DNA of 64,000 nt from NCBI RefSeq assembly GCF_002584535.1, contig NZ_NUOT01000052.1, positions 19,840-83,839 on the forward strand. The letters are read 5' to 3'. Made by a program: the position numbers and the translations under genes. This DNA is from Bacillus cereus (lineage in GTDB: Bacteria; Bacillota; Bacilli; Bacillales; Bacillaceae_G). The stretch's first letter is position 1. Every line of letters begins with the position of its first letter. This document shows, in pieces, positions 36,106 through 44,450 of the stretch. The notes under the pieces are model-generated. The model worked only from the letters and a program-made list of their open reading frames with translations. It did not search any database and was not told where the DNA came from.

Positions 36106-36877
36106 ATTACAACTTTGGCAACTTGCTGCAGCATATATTTTCATTATCATTTTAATCGGCCTTGTAAAATTAAAAGGAATACCACGTGAAAAACAAATTA
36201 CGATCGCTACATTCCGTATGACCATTCAACTTGTGCTTGTTGCATACGTACTTACATACATATTTGAAAATAGTAATCCATTTTATACAATTGCTATTAT
36301 TACTTCTATTACTACATTTGCTATTTTTAACATTTATAAGCGAGTTAATATCCCTATGTCAAAAGAGTTAAAACGTGTGGCCGCACTCTCAATGATTGCA
36401 GGATCAATCGGGCCACTTTTATTATTTATCTTTGTCATTATTGGACACGACCCTTGGTATGCTCCGCAATATATCGTTCCAATCGCTGGAATGCTCATTG
36501 GTAATGCCATGACCGGTGTGTCACTCGGTGCAAATACATTCTTAAAAACTATGAAATCACAACGTGAGCAAATTGAAGGTGCACTGATGCTGGGAGCAAC
36601 CCCAAAACAAGCAGCTACCCCACTTATAAGCGATGCTTTCGACTCAGCTATTTTGCCAACGATTAATTCTATGGTCGGAATGGGAATCATTAGTCTCCCA
36701 GGTATGATGACAGGACAAATTTTATCAGGAATTTCACCGTTTACCGCCATTCAATATCAAATTGTGATTATACTTGGTATTTCCGGAAGTACAGCTTTTT
36801 CTGTCATTATCTTTTTACAACTTGGGTATAAAACATTTTTTAATAGGCGGTGTCAGTTAAAAAAGATGGAATCTTAG
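36089..36877 (+). CDS. FetB/YbbM-like ABC transporter permease
   Basis: A 262-residue membrane protein of the UPF0014/FetB family with about seven membrane segments. Typical motifs are ATFRMTIQLVLVAYVL near residues 39-54, PIAGMLIGNAMTGVSLG near 131-147 and INSMVGMGIISLPGMMTGQI near 193-212. It should form the export channel with the ATPase encoded upstream. I place the start at TTG 36089, preceded by GAAGGGAAG, overlapping the ATPase gene by 17 bases; an ATG at 36041 lies deep inside that gene and has no site. Confidence 0.88.
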   Translation: MKGVIELQLWQLAAAYIFIIILIGLVKLKGIPREKQITIATFRMTIQLVLVAYVLTYIFENSNPFYTIAIITSITTFAIFNIYKRVNIPMSKELKRVAALSMIAGSIGPLLLFIFVIIGHDPWYAPQYIVPIAGMLIGNAMTGVSLGANTFLKTMKSQREQIEGALMLGATPKQAATPLISDAFDSAILPTINSMVGMGIISLPGMMTGQILSGISPFTAIQYQIVIILGISGSTAFSVIIFLQLGYKTFFNRRCQLKKMES

Positions 36878-36888
36878 AGGCGAATTTC

Positions 36889-37092
36889 ATGAAGAAACAT
36901 AAGAACTGTCAAAGCTGTGGCATGCCATTTTCAAAAGATGAAAATGGTGGCGGTACAGAAAAAAATGGAGAAAAAAGTACAACGTATTGCAGTCATTGCT
37001 ATGAAAATGAAAAATTCGCCCTTCCGCATATTACAGTAGGCGAGATGAAACAGCTTGTTGAAAATAAATTAGAGCGATGGAAAAATAGTTAA
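36889..37092 (+). CDS. Small zinc-ribbon protein
   Basis: A 67-residue soluble protein. CQSCGMPF at residues 7-14 and YCSHCYENEKF near 34-44 form two CxxC knuckles of the putative zinc-ribbon family Zn_ribbon_2. Function unknown. The ATG at 36889 has GAGG 6-7 bases upstream. It follows the permease gene by 11 bases, so it may be the third gene of that operon. Confidence 0.85.
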   Translation: MKKHKNCQSCGMPFSKDENGGGTEKNGEKSTTYCSHCYENEKFALPHITVGEMKQLVENKLERWKNS

Positions 37093-37136
37093 TATAAAAG
37101 AGTTCACATCTTATTGTGAACTCTTTTATATTAACT
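37087..37136. terminator. Very long perfect terminator hairpin
   Basis: 22-bp perfect stem (37087-37108 with 37115-37136), 6-base loop. The stop codon of the zinc-ribbon gene is inside the stem. Confidence 0.85.
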
Positions 37137-37293
37137 ATCTCCTTATTGATTACAGTATTTATTTTCATATTTGCATTCTTCATACTTCTATTTAAGATCC
37201 CTGATTAACATTCTAAGTATTTTAAACCAATTTATGGATATTATAAGTAATGAATCTTTAAATTTGTATCGTTCTATAATGGAGGTATATATA

Positions 37294-37452
37294 ATGTATT
37301 ACGTTAAATTAATTCAAGGACAATCATTCTACGCGTTTGATCATCGCTTCTTATTAGATCAAGAAGAGCAAGTTACACAAAGAATTTTTAAATACTTGTG
37401 CAAAAATGAGTTTTTTGAAGTACGTAAAGACGAGGATACTTCCACAGCATAA
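37294..37452 (+). CDS. YqbF-like small protein
   Basis: A 52-residue protein: YYVKLIQGQSFYAFDHRFLL then YLCKNEFFEVRKDE. It resembles the SH3-like N-terminal domain of YqbF, known from the skin prophage of B. subtilis (Y.KLIQG.S......F.....V...YL..NE.FE). GGAGG lies 6 bases before the ATG at 37294. The 140 bases in front hold no gene. It may be a phage-derived leftover that is still intact; function unknown. Confidence 0.7.
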   Translation: MYYVKLIQGQSFYAFDHRFLLDQEEQVTQRIFKYLCKNEFFEVRKDEDTSTA

Positions 37453-37492
37453 TAATGAGTAGCTAAGTAGTGTATAACTTCATCTACAAACC

Positions 37493-37530
37493 GACCTCTA
37501 TAGTAACTACTACAGAGGTCTTACTATTTT
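37493..37530 (+). terminator. Intrinsic terminator
   Basis: GACCTCT (37493-37499) with AGAGGTC (37514-37520) and a T-rich tail. Confidence 0.65.
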
Positions 37531-37561
37531 ATATCCGCACCATCTTAATTTTTGAAATAAA

Positions 37562-38362
37562 CTACCCTTCCCACTTCTTCCGACATTCCTCTATCCCACT
37601 AAGCAAATACTTCTTCGTCATATCTGCCCGCTTCCAAATGGAAATCGTTCGTTTCTTTCCCTTATTATGACGTATCCGCTCTACCTCTTGTAGCAAAGGC
37701 ATCCATTTATCAGTGGACGATTTCATCATATATTGTAATCCTTCATCTTTTGAAACAATTGTTTTATGCTCTAACGTATACAAAATACGGCCCATCGTTA
37801 CAACGGCTGATTCTACCCATTCTTCAATTAAAAACAAATATGTACGTGATGCCTTTTCACCCCAGTATTGCTCTACGTTATATTTCATTGTTTCTACAAC
37901 CCTATTCCATGAGACCTCAAACGGAAGTTCACTTGCTTCTTCTCCAGTCACAGTAATTCCATGGTTCTTTAACGTCCACCACGTCACAGCATTCACATCC
38001 CAGTGACCTACGTTAACTTTCCCATCAGCACAATAGACATACTGCTCTATCTCTTGATTATTCTTTCCTAAATCAGCAAGCGGGATATACATACCGTCCA
38101 TCCGTCCTCCGAGCTTATTTTTACTCAATTTTTTATGTAAATCACTTATTTGCAACTTCTCAAATTCACTGACTGTCTCCCTCGTTACCGTTACAAAATC
38201 AACATCACTCGTCCCCAAATGAAATGCACCTAGAGCGATTGAACCGTATACGTACACCCCAATTAATTTTTCATTTAAGAAAATATCTTGTAATCCCATC
38301 ACATATTGCTCCATTAGACTCGTTACTTCCTCTGGCAACTCCTGTTTCACTACACCCTTCAC
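37562..38362 (-). CDS. Nucleotidyltransferase with DUF4111 (aminoglycoside adenylyltransferase-like)
   Basis: A 266-residue soluble protein. The nucleotidyltransferase core reads VYGSIALGAFHLGTSDVDFV near residues 38-57, giving the GS...D.D metal site. The C-terminal DUF4111 domain has helices similar to ANT(9)/AadA enzymes that adenylate spectinomycin or streptomycin. Chromosomal members in Bacillus are often not resistance genes, so the substrate is open. The start is taken as GTG 38362, 6 bases after AAGGAGG; the ATG at 38368 directly abuts that site. Confidence 0.82.
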   Translation of the reverse strand: MKGVVKQELPEEVTSLMEQYVMGLQDIFLNEKLIGVYVYGSIALGAFHLGTSDVDFVTVTRETVSEFEKLQISDLHKKLSKNKLGGRMDGMYIPLADLGKNNQEIEQYVYCADGKVNVGHWDVNAVTWWTLKNHGITVTGEEASELPFEVSWNRVVETMKYNVEQYWGEKASRTYLFLIEEWVESAVVTMGRILYTLEHKTIVSKDEGLQYMMKSSTDKWMPLLQEVERIRHNKGKKRTISIWKRADMTKKYLLSGIEECRKKWEG

Positions 38363-38421
38363 ATGCATCCTCCTTAATAAAATTACCTTTAATAACTATT
38401 TTTTCCATATAGATATATAAG

Positions 38422-38449
38422 AAAAGCCTTTGCAACCACAAAGGCTTTT
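38422..38449. terminator. Terminator of yuzD
   Basis: 11-bp perfect stem (38422-38432 with 38439-38449), A/T runs on both sides. Confidence 0.85.
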
Positions 38450-38452
38450 ATA

Positions 38453-38761
38453 TTATAAATATTTCTCAATTTCTTCGTATACGTCCTTCAAACGAGGATT
38501 TCCTTCTCCAACGATTTCACCGTTTACAAGAACAACCGGATAAAATAAATCCTCTTCAATTACCCGCTCTACAAAAGCTTGCTTCTCAGCATCATCTTGC
38601 TCTTCTTGAATATCAACGTATTCAAACTTAAATTTATCATCTTGTCCTTCATATTTACGACCAATTGCCGCTTGTAGCCATTCAAATGTTTCAGTCGAAG
38701 ATGGCATTCCAACGCAGCTCGCACAAATTACTTTTGCCCCATATACTTGAACATTTACCAT
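38453..38761 (-). CDS. yuzD: YuzD family (DUF1462) thioredoxin-like protein
   Basis: A 102-residue protein with a CxxC at ICASCVGMPSS (residues 12-22) followed by a thioredoxin-like pattern ending LFYPVVLVNGEIVGEGNPRL. This is the YuzD family, encoded next to yutI in B. subtilis and presumed to be redox-active. The ATG at 38761 has GGGGGAG upstream; upstream in-frame extension to 38845 lacks a site. Divergent from yutI. Confidence 0.88.
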   Translation of the reverse strand: MVNVQVYGAKVICASCVGMPSSTETFEWLQAAIGRKYEGQDDKFKFEYVDIQEEQDDAEKQAFVERVIEEDLFYPVVLVNGEIVGEGNPRLKDVYEEIEKYL

Positions 38762-38969
38762 TCTTTCTCCCCCACTTCTCTGTTCTAACAGTACGCCGAG
38801 ATGACTTACCTTATAAACACATCTCTTTACAAGCTCATTTCTCATCCCCTATACTGAAAAAACACGTTGTAAACATGATACAATATTTTGACATTAAAAC
38901 AAGAACAGAAAAAATAGATTTTCCCCTGTATCTTGATTATAATAAAATGGATGAAAGGAGTCGATAAAA

Positions 38970-39206
38970 ATGGAAAACCCAAATATGCAAGAACAAGTAT
39001 TAGAAGTATTAGATAAATTACGCCCGTTCTTACTTCGTGATGGCGGTGACGTTGAATTAGTAGATATTGAAGAAGGTATTGTAAAACTACGCCTTATGGG
39101 TGCATGCGGTAGCTGCCCAAGTTCTACAATCACATTAAAAGCTGGTATCGAACGCGCACTACTTGAAGAAGTACCAGGCGTTATCGAAGTAGAACAAGTA
39201 TTTTAA
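38970..39206 (+). CDS. yutI: NifU-like Fe-S scaffold/carrier (YutI)
   Basis: A 78-residue Nfu domain protein. CxxC at residues 46-49 (GACGSCPSS) binds a [4Fe-4S] cluster at the dimer interface. Length and sequence match B. subtilis YutI, which participates in cluster delivery. GAAAGGAG lies upstream of the ATG. With YutM (31860-32213) and the SufR-like regulator at 50182 it is one of several Fe-S-related genes in the window. Confidence 0.94.
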   Translation: MENPNMQEQVLEVLDKLRPFLLRDGGDVELVDIEEGIVKLRLMGACGSCPSSTITLKAGIERALLEEVPGVIEVEQVF

Positions 39207-39255
39207 TCTAAAAGCGGATGCGGCTTGCTTAGAATCGCTGAAACTAAATATCCAT

Positions 39256-39285
39256 AAAAAAGAGACCACCATTGGTCTCTTTTTT
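39256..39285. terminator. Bidirectional terminator
   Basis: 13-bp perfect stem (39256-39268 with 39273-39285), 4-base loop, between yutI and yutH. Confidence 0.92.
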
Positions 39286-39296
39286 ATAAATTCCTA

Positions 39297-40301
39297 TTAG
39301 GACAACCAATCCAACTTTCGAATCCCGAGCTTCTCAACAGGCAAACGGAGGAATTCATAAAAATGCTTCATAAATTGCTCTGAACGGTTCACATCGTGTA
39401 AAATGTCTTCTAAGCGATCTCGGTACATATTTTTTTGTTCTTCATTTCCCGTCAGATAGTACTGTTCCACCGTTTCAAAGTAATGAAGTGGAAAGAGAAG
39501 GCGCGCAAATAGTAGGCGCCAGCCAAAAGAAGAGAGGGCATAGTTTTTCTCATAATCCGATACAAACTGGAAAATTGTTTGTTCCCAATCTTTCTTCTTT
39601 TCCGTGAATACGTATCGAATCCATTCCGCTAAATCCCTGCTTGGATGATCATATACCCAATCGATGGGGATTTTTAATTTATTGGTTTGCTGCCATAATA
39701 AAGGGGTAAAGCGTTCTTGGCAGATCGTTGCTGCGTCGGCAAGCTGAGGTGTATCATCTATTTCTGTATCTACAACATATTGAATTGCATTTTCAGCAAC
39801 GCCCAAATAATATGGGAAAGACTCGATAAATAGTTGATCAAATACATCTGACGGCGGATTCATAAGTTGTGATTGCCAAAATCGCTCTAATTGATCGAGC
39901 CTTTTTTCCCATAATGACTTCCATTCACCAATGCGACTTAATTGTTCTATTTCTTCTGGAAAAAAGGCGCCTCGTTTATGAAATAAAGAAAGCTCGTTAC
40001 CTAACGAAGTAGCATGTCGATCAAGCAAACGCATACCTTTTAATAAACAGTAATTTTTTTCTTCTATCTCACTTACATAGTAACCGTGCACCGTTGGAAC
40101 GAAGGTTGCAACAGTAATATCCCCTTGCTGGTTCATATAATCGCTTAATTTTTTCATTTCAACAAGTACATCTTCCTCCATATCCCCAATTGGAAGAAGT
40201 ACATAAATTTTATTACGAATCCAAAAGCTTTTATAGGGGCCAAGAGGGATTAATTCTTTGACATGCATTTGATAATGCTCATAAATATGCTGAATCATCA
40301 T
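39297..40301 (-). CDS. yutH: Spore coat-associated protein YutH
   Basis: A 334-residue protein related to the CotS/CotI kinase-like fold. Degenerate kinase-like landmarks are VYDHPSRDLAEWIRYVF near residues 216-232 where IDWVYDHPSRDL replaces the usual HGDLH-type loop. B. subtilis YutH is a SafA/CotE-dependent spore coat protein. The start at ATG 40301 has AGGTGG upstream; GTG at 40310 is part of that site. It is divergent from yutG, as in the B. subtilis neighbourhood. Confidence 0.88.
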   Translation of the reverse strand: MMIQHIYEHYQMHVKELIPLGPYKSFWIRNKIYVLLPIGDMEEDVLVEMKKLSDYMNQQGDITVATFVPTVHGYYVSEIEEKNYCLLKGMRLLDRHATSLGNELSLFHKRGAFFPEEIEQLSRIGEWKSLWEKRLDQLERFWQSQLMNPPSDVFDQLFIESFPYYLGVAENAIQYVVDTEIDDTPQLADAATICQERFTPLLWQQTNKLKIPIDWVYDHPSRDLAEWIRYVFTEKKKDWEQTIFQFVSDYEKNYALSSFGWRLLFARLLFPLHYFETVEQYYLTGNEEQKNMYRDRLEDILHDVNRSEQFMKHFYEFLRLPVEKLGIRKLDWLS

Positions 40302-40417
40302 AGTCGCCACCTATGGTTTTTCTATATATATATGAGCTTGTGCTCGCCTTTCATTCCTATGCACATGATAAAGCAGTAAAACGTATACAAATAATAAAAA
40401 GAAAAAAAGGTGATAAC

Positions 40418-40909
40418 ATGAAAGAATCGAATCAACTACAAGAAAGAGCATTACAACTACTACAGGAACGTGGTGTAACAATCGATGATATTGCGGAGCT
40501 TGTTCATTTTCTTCAAAAGAAATACCATCCAAATTTAGAAATGTCAGAATGTCGTTACAATGTAGAACGTGTATTATCCAAGCGTGAAGTACAAAATGCG
40601 CTCATTACAGGAATCGAGTTAGACGTTCTTGCCGAAAAAGGAATGTTGAGCGAACCATTACAAGACATTGTAAAGCGTGATGAAGGTTTATACGGAGTGG
40701 ATGAAGTAATCGCCCTTTCCATTGTAAACGTGTACGGCTCTATCGGTTTCACAAACTTTGGATATATCGATAAATTAAAACCAGGTATTTTAGAATACTT
40801 AAATGATAAATCATCTGGAAAAGTTCATACATTCCTTGATGATATTGTAGGTGCTATCGCTGCAGCCGCGTCTAGTCGTTTGGCGCATCGTGCCGAGCAT
40901 GCAGAATAA
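40418..40909 (+). CDS. yutG: Phosphatidylglycerophosphatase A-like protein (YutG)
   Basis: A 163-residue soluble PgpA-domain protein. The C-terminal two-thirds carries the domain, with VDEVIALSIVNVYGSIGFTN near residues 94-113 and FLDDIVGAIAAA near 144-155 including the metal-binding Asp pair. Unlike E. coli PgpA it lacks clear membrane segments. Bacillus YutG-type members may act on phospholipid-derived or nucleotide phosphates. AAAAGG lies upstream of the ATG; terminator follows. Confidence 0.88.
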   Translation: MKESNQLQERALQLLQERGVTIDDIAELVHFLQKKYHPNLEMSECRYNVERVLSKREVQNALITGIELDVLAEKGMLSEPLQDIVKRDEGLYGVDEVIALSIVNVYGSIGFTNFGYIDKLKPGILEYLNDKSSGKVHTFLDDIVGAIAAAASSRLAHRAEHAE

Positions 40910-40926
40910 GGTAAAACCCTAAAAAT

Positions 40927-40966
40927 AAGAACCCACCCCTTTACACAAAGAGGTGGGTTCTTTCAT
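40927..40966 (+). terminator. Terminator of yutG
   Basis: About 15 bp stem with one mismatch (40927-40942 with 40947-40962), T-rich tail. Confidence 0.8.
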
Positions 40967-41035
40967 TTACATAAATTGCAATCCTATATACAATTTATGT
41001 AAAATATTTCCGAACGTTCACACAGGGGTGTTCTG

Positions 41036-41302
41036 ATGTTTAAAAAGCAAATCTTTTCTTGGCTTTTTCTACTTTTCGCACTGGTTGCCTCCGTCACATT
41101 CTTTCTATGTCTCACATGAACACAGCACCTTACACCTTCACTAGAAGGCACTATTATGACAAATAGTATCTTATCTATCATTTTAGCACTCATTAGATAA
41201 AAAGGGTTGGTTCGTACAATAAGTGGAACATGCTCTATAGCCCTGCTCTCTTACATTATTTTTTTCGGTTATGTTATACGCTTAATTTGGACAGGGTCAT
41301 AA
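41036..41302 (+). pseudogene. Small membrane protein gene with two in-frame stops
   Basis: From the ATG at 41036 (GGGGTG 5 bases upstream) one frame reads 88 codons to a TAA at 41300-41302, broken by TGA at 41117-41119 and TAA at 41198-41200. All three segments are membrane-like: WLFLLFALVASVTFFLCL, then NSILSIILALI, then IALLSYIIFFGYVIRLIW. Conservation of frame across both stops suggests recent nonsense mutation rather than chance. I do not recognise the family. Confidence 0.6.
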
Positions 41303-41310
41303 CACATTTG

Positions 41311-41796
41311 TTAACAACGGCATTCATCTAAATCATACTCCATGAGCAGGAACTCTCTCCCCCTGCTCATAAACAAAACATTCTTTTGAAACCCAACGTT
41401 CTCATACAATGTAATCGCCCTCTTATTAAAAGCAGCAACGCTTAAACGAATTCTTTTGGGCTGGAACGCTTTTAAAGCAAATTGGAAACCAACTTTCAAG
41501 AAAGATTTTCCCATTCCCTGTCCCGTTAGATGTGGCTTCATGCCAAGCCCAATGTCTACAGTATCCTCACCTATATATAACTTCGCATCCCTTCCCCCTG
41601 GTACTTGCGCATTTTCTCCAAAACAAAAGTAACCTATCAATTCCCCATATTCATTACAGCAGCCATAATATGTTCCATCTAATAGTTCTTCTATTGTCTC
41701 TTCACTTCCTGAAAAATTATATAACGAATACGGTTCTTCATACTGCCATGTATTGATTTCTTTTGCTTCTTCTCCTGTTAGTTTGTGGATATTCAT
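41311..41796 (-). CDS. GNAT-family N-acetyltransferase
   Basis: A 161-residue GNAT enzyme. The acetyl-CoA binding motif A is seen as LTGQGMGKSFLKVG near residues 90-103, followed by RLSVAAFNKRAITLYENVGF near 117-136, the usual motif B. Substrate unknown; the C-terminal fold looks like RimI-type or small-molecule acetyltransferases. The site before the ATG at 41796 is weak. Single gene. Confidence 0.88.
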   Translation of the reverse strand: MNIHKLTGEEAKEINTWQYEEPYSLYNFSGSEETIEELLDGTYYGCCNEYGELIGYFCFGENAQVPGGRDAKLYIGEDTVDIGLGMKPHLTGQGMGKSFLKVGFQFALKAFQPKRIRLSVAAFNKRAITLYENVGFQKNVLFMSRGREFLLMEYDLDECRC

Positions 41797-41966
41797 CTTC
41801 TTTCTTCATTCCTTTCTAAAAAACTCCTTACTAACAAAGTTCTACATAAATCCTGAAATTCACCTTCCATTTTCGAAAAGTTTGTAAATTTTCAAAATAC
41901 AAAATTGGAAATCTTTTGTTAGCGTGTTACGATTAAAGTAATTATTCTAAATGAGGTGGAATCGAA

Positions 41967-43223
41967 ATGCCCCTACAGTTATGTAAAGGACAGAAGGTAG
42001 ATTTAACAAAAACAAATCCTACATTAACTCATATAAAAATAGGTCTCGGCTGGGATCTTCCTACAAATTCACATGCATTCGATTTAGATGCTGCTGCTTT
42101 TTTATTGGATTCAAACGGTAGACTAACAACTTCAGAGCATATCGTATTTTACAAACAGCAATCTTCTCTGCAAGGCACGATTACACTTTCAAAAGATAAT
42201 CGTACAGGTAAGGGTTCTGGAGATGATGAAGAAATCTCCATTTCGCTTTCAAAGATTCCATTACATATCGAACGAATTATGTTCACTATTACCATTCACG
42301 ATGCATTGGCACGCATGCAAACCTTTGGCCAAGTAAAGCAATCCTACGTCCGTATTATCAATACAACGAATAATGAAGAAATGTTTCGTTATAACCTTAC
42401 AGAACAATTTTCATCTGAAACTGCATTAATCGCCTGTGAAGTTTACCGTTATAAGGGCGAGTGGAAGTTTGGAGCTATCGGTAGAGGAATACAAGGAGGG
42501 CTCACAGAACTTTCTCATCAATTCGGATTATCTCATATAACACCTAACCTTTTTGAAAAAACAAATAAACAGATTAAACCTTCTTCTAGTCAAAAACATA
42601 TTAACCTTTCCAAAATTGAACTAAAAAAATCTGGAGATACGATCAACTTACAAAAAACGGACAAACCTCTTGGCGAAATTGCAGTGAATTTAAATTGGAG
42701 TAAGCAAAGTGCTCCAAAACAAAAAGGATTTTTCTCATCTTTAGCGGCAAATCTCTCACCTCAAGTAGATTTAGATTTAGGCTGTTTGTTTGAATTTAAA
42801 GATGGTTGGAAAGGCGTTGTACAACCGCTTGGAAATACGTTTGGTTCATTTCATAGTGAGCCTTACATTCATTTAGATCAAGATGATCGCACGGGGGCTT
42901 CAAATACAGGAGAAAATTTACGCATTAACGGAAACATGATTCATGAAATAAAAAGAATATTAATTTTCTCTTATATTTACGAAGGCGCAGCCAATTGGTC
43001 ACAAGTTGACGGTGTTGTTACATTAAAACAAGAAAATGGACCAGACATTGTTGTGAAAATGGATGAACACCGTAATGGCCTGAGTACATGTGCAATTGCA
43101 ATGCTTGAAAATGTAAATGATGAGACATTCAAAGTACAAAAATTAGTGAAATATTTTAAAGGACACCGAGACATGGATCAACATTATAAATGGAACATGA
43201 ACTGGGTCGCAGGCTCTAAATAA
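41967..43223 (+). CDS. TerD/TerA two-domain stress protein
   Basis: A 418-residue cytoplasmic protein made of two Ter domains. The N-terminal TerD domain (about 1-190) has the calcium-binding pattern HIKIGLGWDL...FDLDAAAFLLDSNG and SKDNRTGKGSGDDEEI. The C-terminal part (about 210-418) is TerA-like, with VNLNWSKQ, DLDLGCLFEFKDGWKGVVQ and DQDDRTGASNTGENLRING. Ter proteins are tied to tellurite and other membrane or metal stress. It is the first gene of a six-gene operon; GAGGTGG precedes the ATG. Confidence 0.93.
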   Translation: MPLQLCKGQKVDLTKTNPTLTHIKIGLGWDLPTNSHAFDLDAAAFLLDSNGRLTTSEHIVFYKQQSSLQGTITLSKDNRTGKGSGDDEEISISLSKIPLHIERIMFTITIHDALARMQTFGQVKQSYVRIINTTNNEEMFRYNLTEQFSSETALIACEVYRYKGEWKFGAIGRGIQGGLTELSHQFGLSHITPNLFEKTNKQIKPSSSQKHINLSKIELKKSGDTINLQKTDKPLGEIAVNLNWSKQSAPKQKGFFSSLAANLSPQVDLDLGCLFEFKDGWKGVVQPLGNTFGSFHSEPYIHLDQDDRTGASNTGENLRINGNMIHEIKRILIFSYIYEGAANWSQVDGVVTLKQENGPDIVVKMDEHRNGLSTCAIAMLENVNDETFKVQKLVKYFKGHRDMDQHYKWNMNWVAGSK

Positions 43224-43235
43224 GGTGGTGACAAT

Positions 43236-44450
43236 ATGCAGCATTTTTCCTATCTATCCCTTGAAGAAAAGCAGAACCTTTTCTACCAAGAACCCATTAC
43301 ATTTTCAAAGGATTCCGCGAAAGATCAACTAGCTTACGCATTAGGTGCTACTCTATATACACCTGGAACAAAGAGAACCATTGCAGATGACATCGTTAGA
43401 AAAAGGCTCGAAGGTACGACATCGATTGTACTTTGTTTAGAAGATTCTATTAGTGATTGGGATGTGAAACTTGCCGAGCAAAATGTTGTCATACAGATGC
43501 AACTACTAGCTCATATGATGGATACTGGCAAGCTCCATCCATCAGACATACCACTACTCTTTATTCGGATTCGTGAACCAAAGCAAATGGATTCGCTCGT
43601 TCATGAACTAGGAAGCGCCGTCCATTGTATAAGCGGTTTTGTGTTTCCTAAGTTCACTCCGGCGAACGGAATGTCTTACATTCGTGAGCTACAGGATATA
43701 AACGAAACCTATTCACTTTCACTTTATGGGATGCCTATTTTAGAGTCTCCTGAAATTATTTATAAAGAAACTCGTATTGATACATTACTAGCAGTTAAGG
43801 AAATCTTAGATTCTTACCGTGATTTTATTTTGAATGTCCGAATTGGGGCGACCGATTTCTCAGGGCTATTCGGCATTCGTCGTAACAAAGATACGACAAT
43901 CTATGACATTTCGATTATTCGCGATTGTATTTCTGATATTATTAATATTTTTTCTAGAAAAGCAGATGAATATGTTATATCTGGACCGGTGTGGGAGTAT
44001 TTCGGAAACAATCCGCGCGTACTCAAACCACAGCTCCGTCAAACACCATTTCGTGAATCATTTGGAAACGCCGGGCTTACAATGCGTGAGAACATGCTTC
44101 ATCGGTACGAGGACGGATTAATTCATGAAGTCTTGCTCGATCAGGCAAATGGATTAATTGGAAAAACGGTCATTCATCCTTCTCACATTAAACTCATTCA
44201 AGCTATGCATGTTGTAACGTTAGAGGATTATTTAGATGCAAAAGCTATTTTCGAAGCGGCCCAGACGTATAACGGCGTGATGAAAAGCAGCTTTTCTAAC
44301 AAAATGAATGAAGTGAAGCCCCATTATAATTGGGCACGTAAAACACTTCTGAAATCTAATATTTATGGGGTGCTACATGAACAACAAACTTTCATCGATC
44401 TCCTTACCGAAGAACCAAAGCAAAACATACACGTACCACATTTTAAATAA
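43236..44450 (+). CDS. HpcH/citrate-lyase-like C-C lyase of the Ter operon
   Basis: A 404-residue TIM-barrel protein of the HpcH/HpaI/CitE superfamily. VLCLEDSISDWDV near residues 67-79 and LNVRIGATDFSGLFGIRRNK near 201-220 hold the expected acidic and arginine positions; GKTVIHPSHIKLI is near 309-321. Such lyase-like proteins are a fixed part of the Ter-linked biosynthetic module, where a nucleoside-like product has been proposed. It starts 12 bases after the TerD/TerA gene with AAGGTGGTG as site. Its last 74 bases overlap the next gene. Confidence 0.88.
   Translation: MQHFSYLSLEEKQNLFYQEPITFSKDSAKDQLAYALGATLYTPGTKRTIADDIVRKRLEGTTSIVLCLEDSISDWDVKLAEQNVVIQMQLLAHMMDTGKLHPSDIPLLFIRIREPKQMDSLVHELGSAVHCISGFVFPKFTPANGMSYIRELQDINETYSLSLYGMPILESPEIIYKETRIDTLLAVKEILDSYRDFILNVRIGATDFSGLFGIRRNKDTTIYDISIIRDCISDIINIFSRKADEYVISGPVWEYFGNNPRVLKPQLRQTPFRESFGNAGLTMRENMLHRYEDGLIHEVLLDQANGLIGKTVIHPSHIKLIQAMHVVTLEDYLDAKAIFEAAQTYNGVMKSSFSNKMNEVKPHYNWARKTLLKSNIYGVLHEQQTFIDLLTEEPKQNIHVPHFK

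Noticed and set aside
37562-38362. Acquired aminoglycoside resistance gene
   Set aside because: Family similarity is real, but base composition and context are those of the chromosome and there is no transposon or integron; I keep only the family call.
41117-41119. Selenocysteine or programmed read-through at TGA
   Set aside because: No SECIS-like hairpin follows and a second in-frame stop (TAA) occurs 81 bases later; nonsense decay is simpler.
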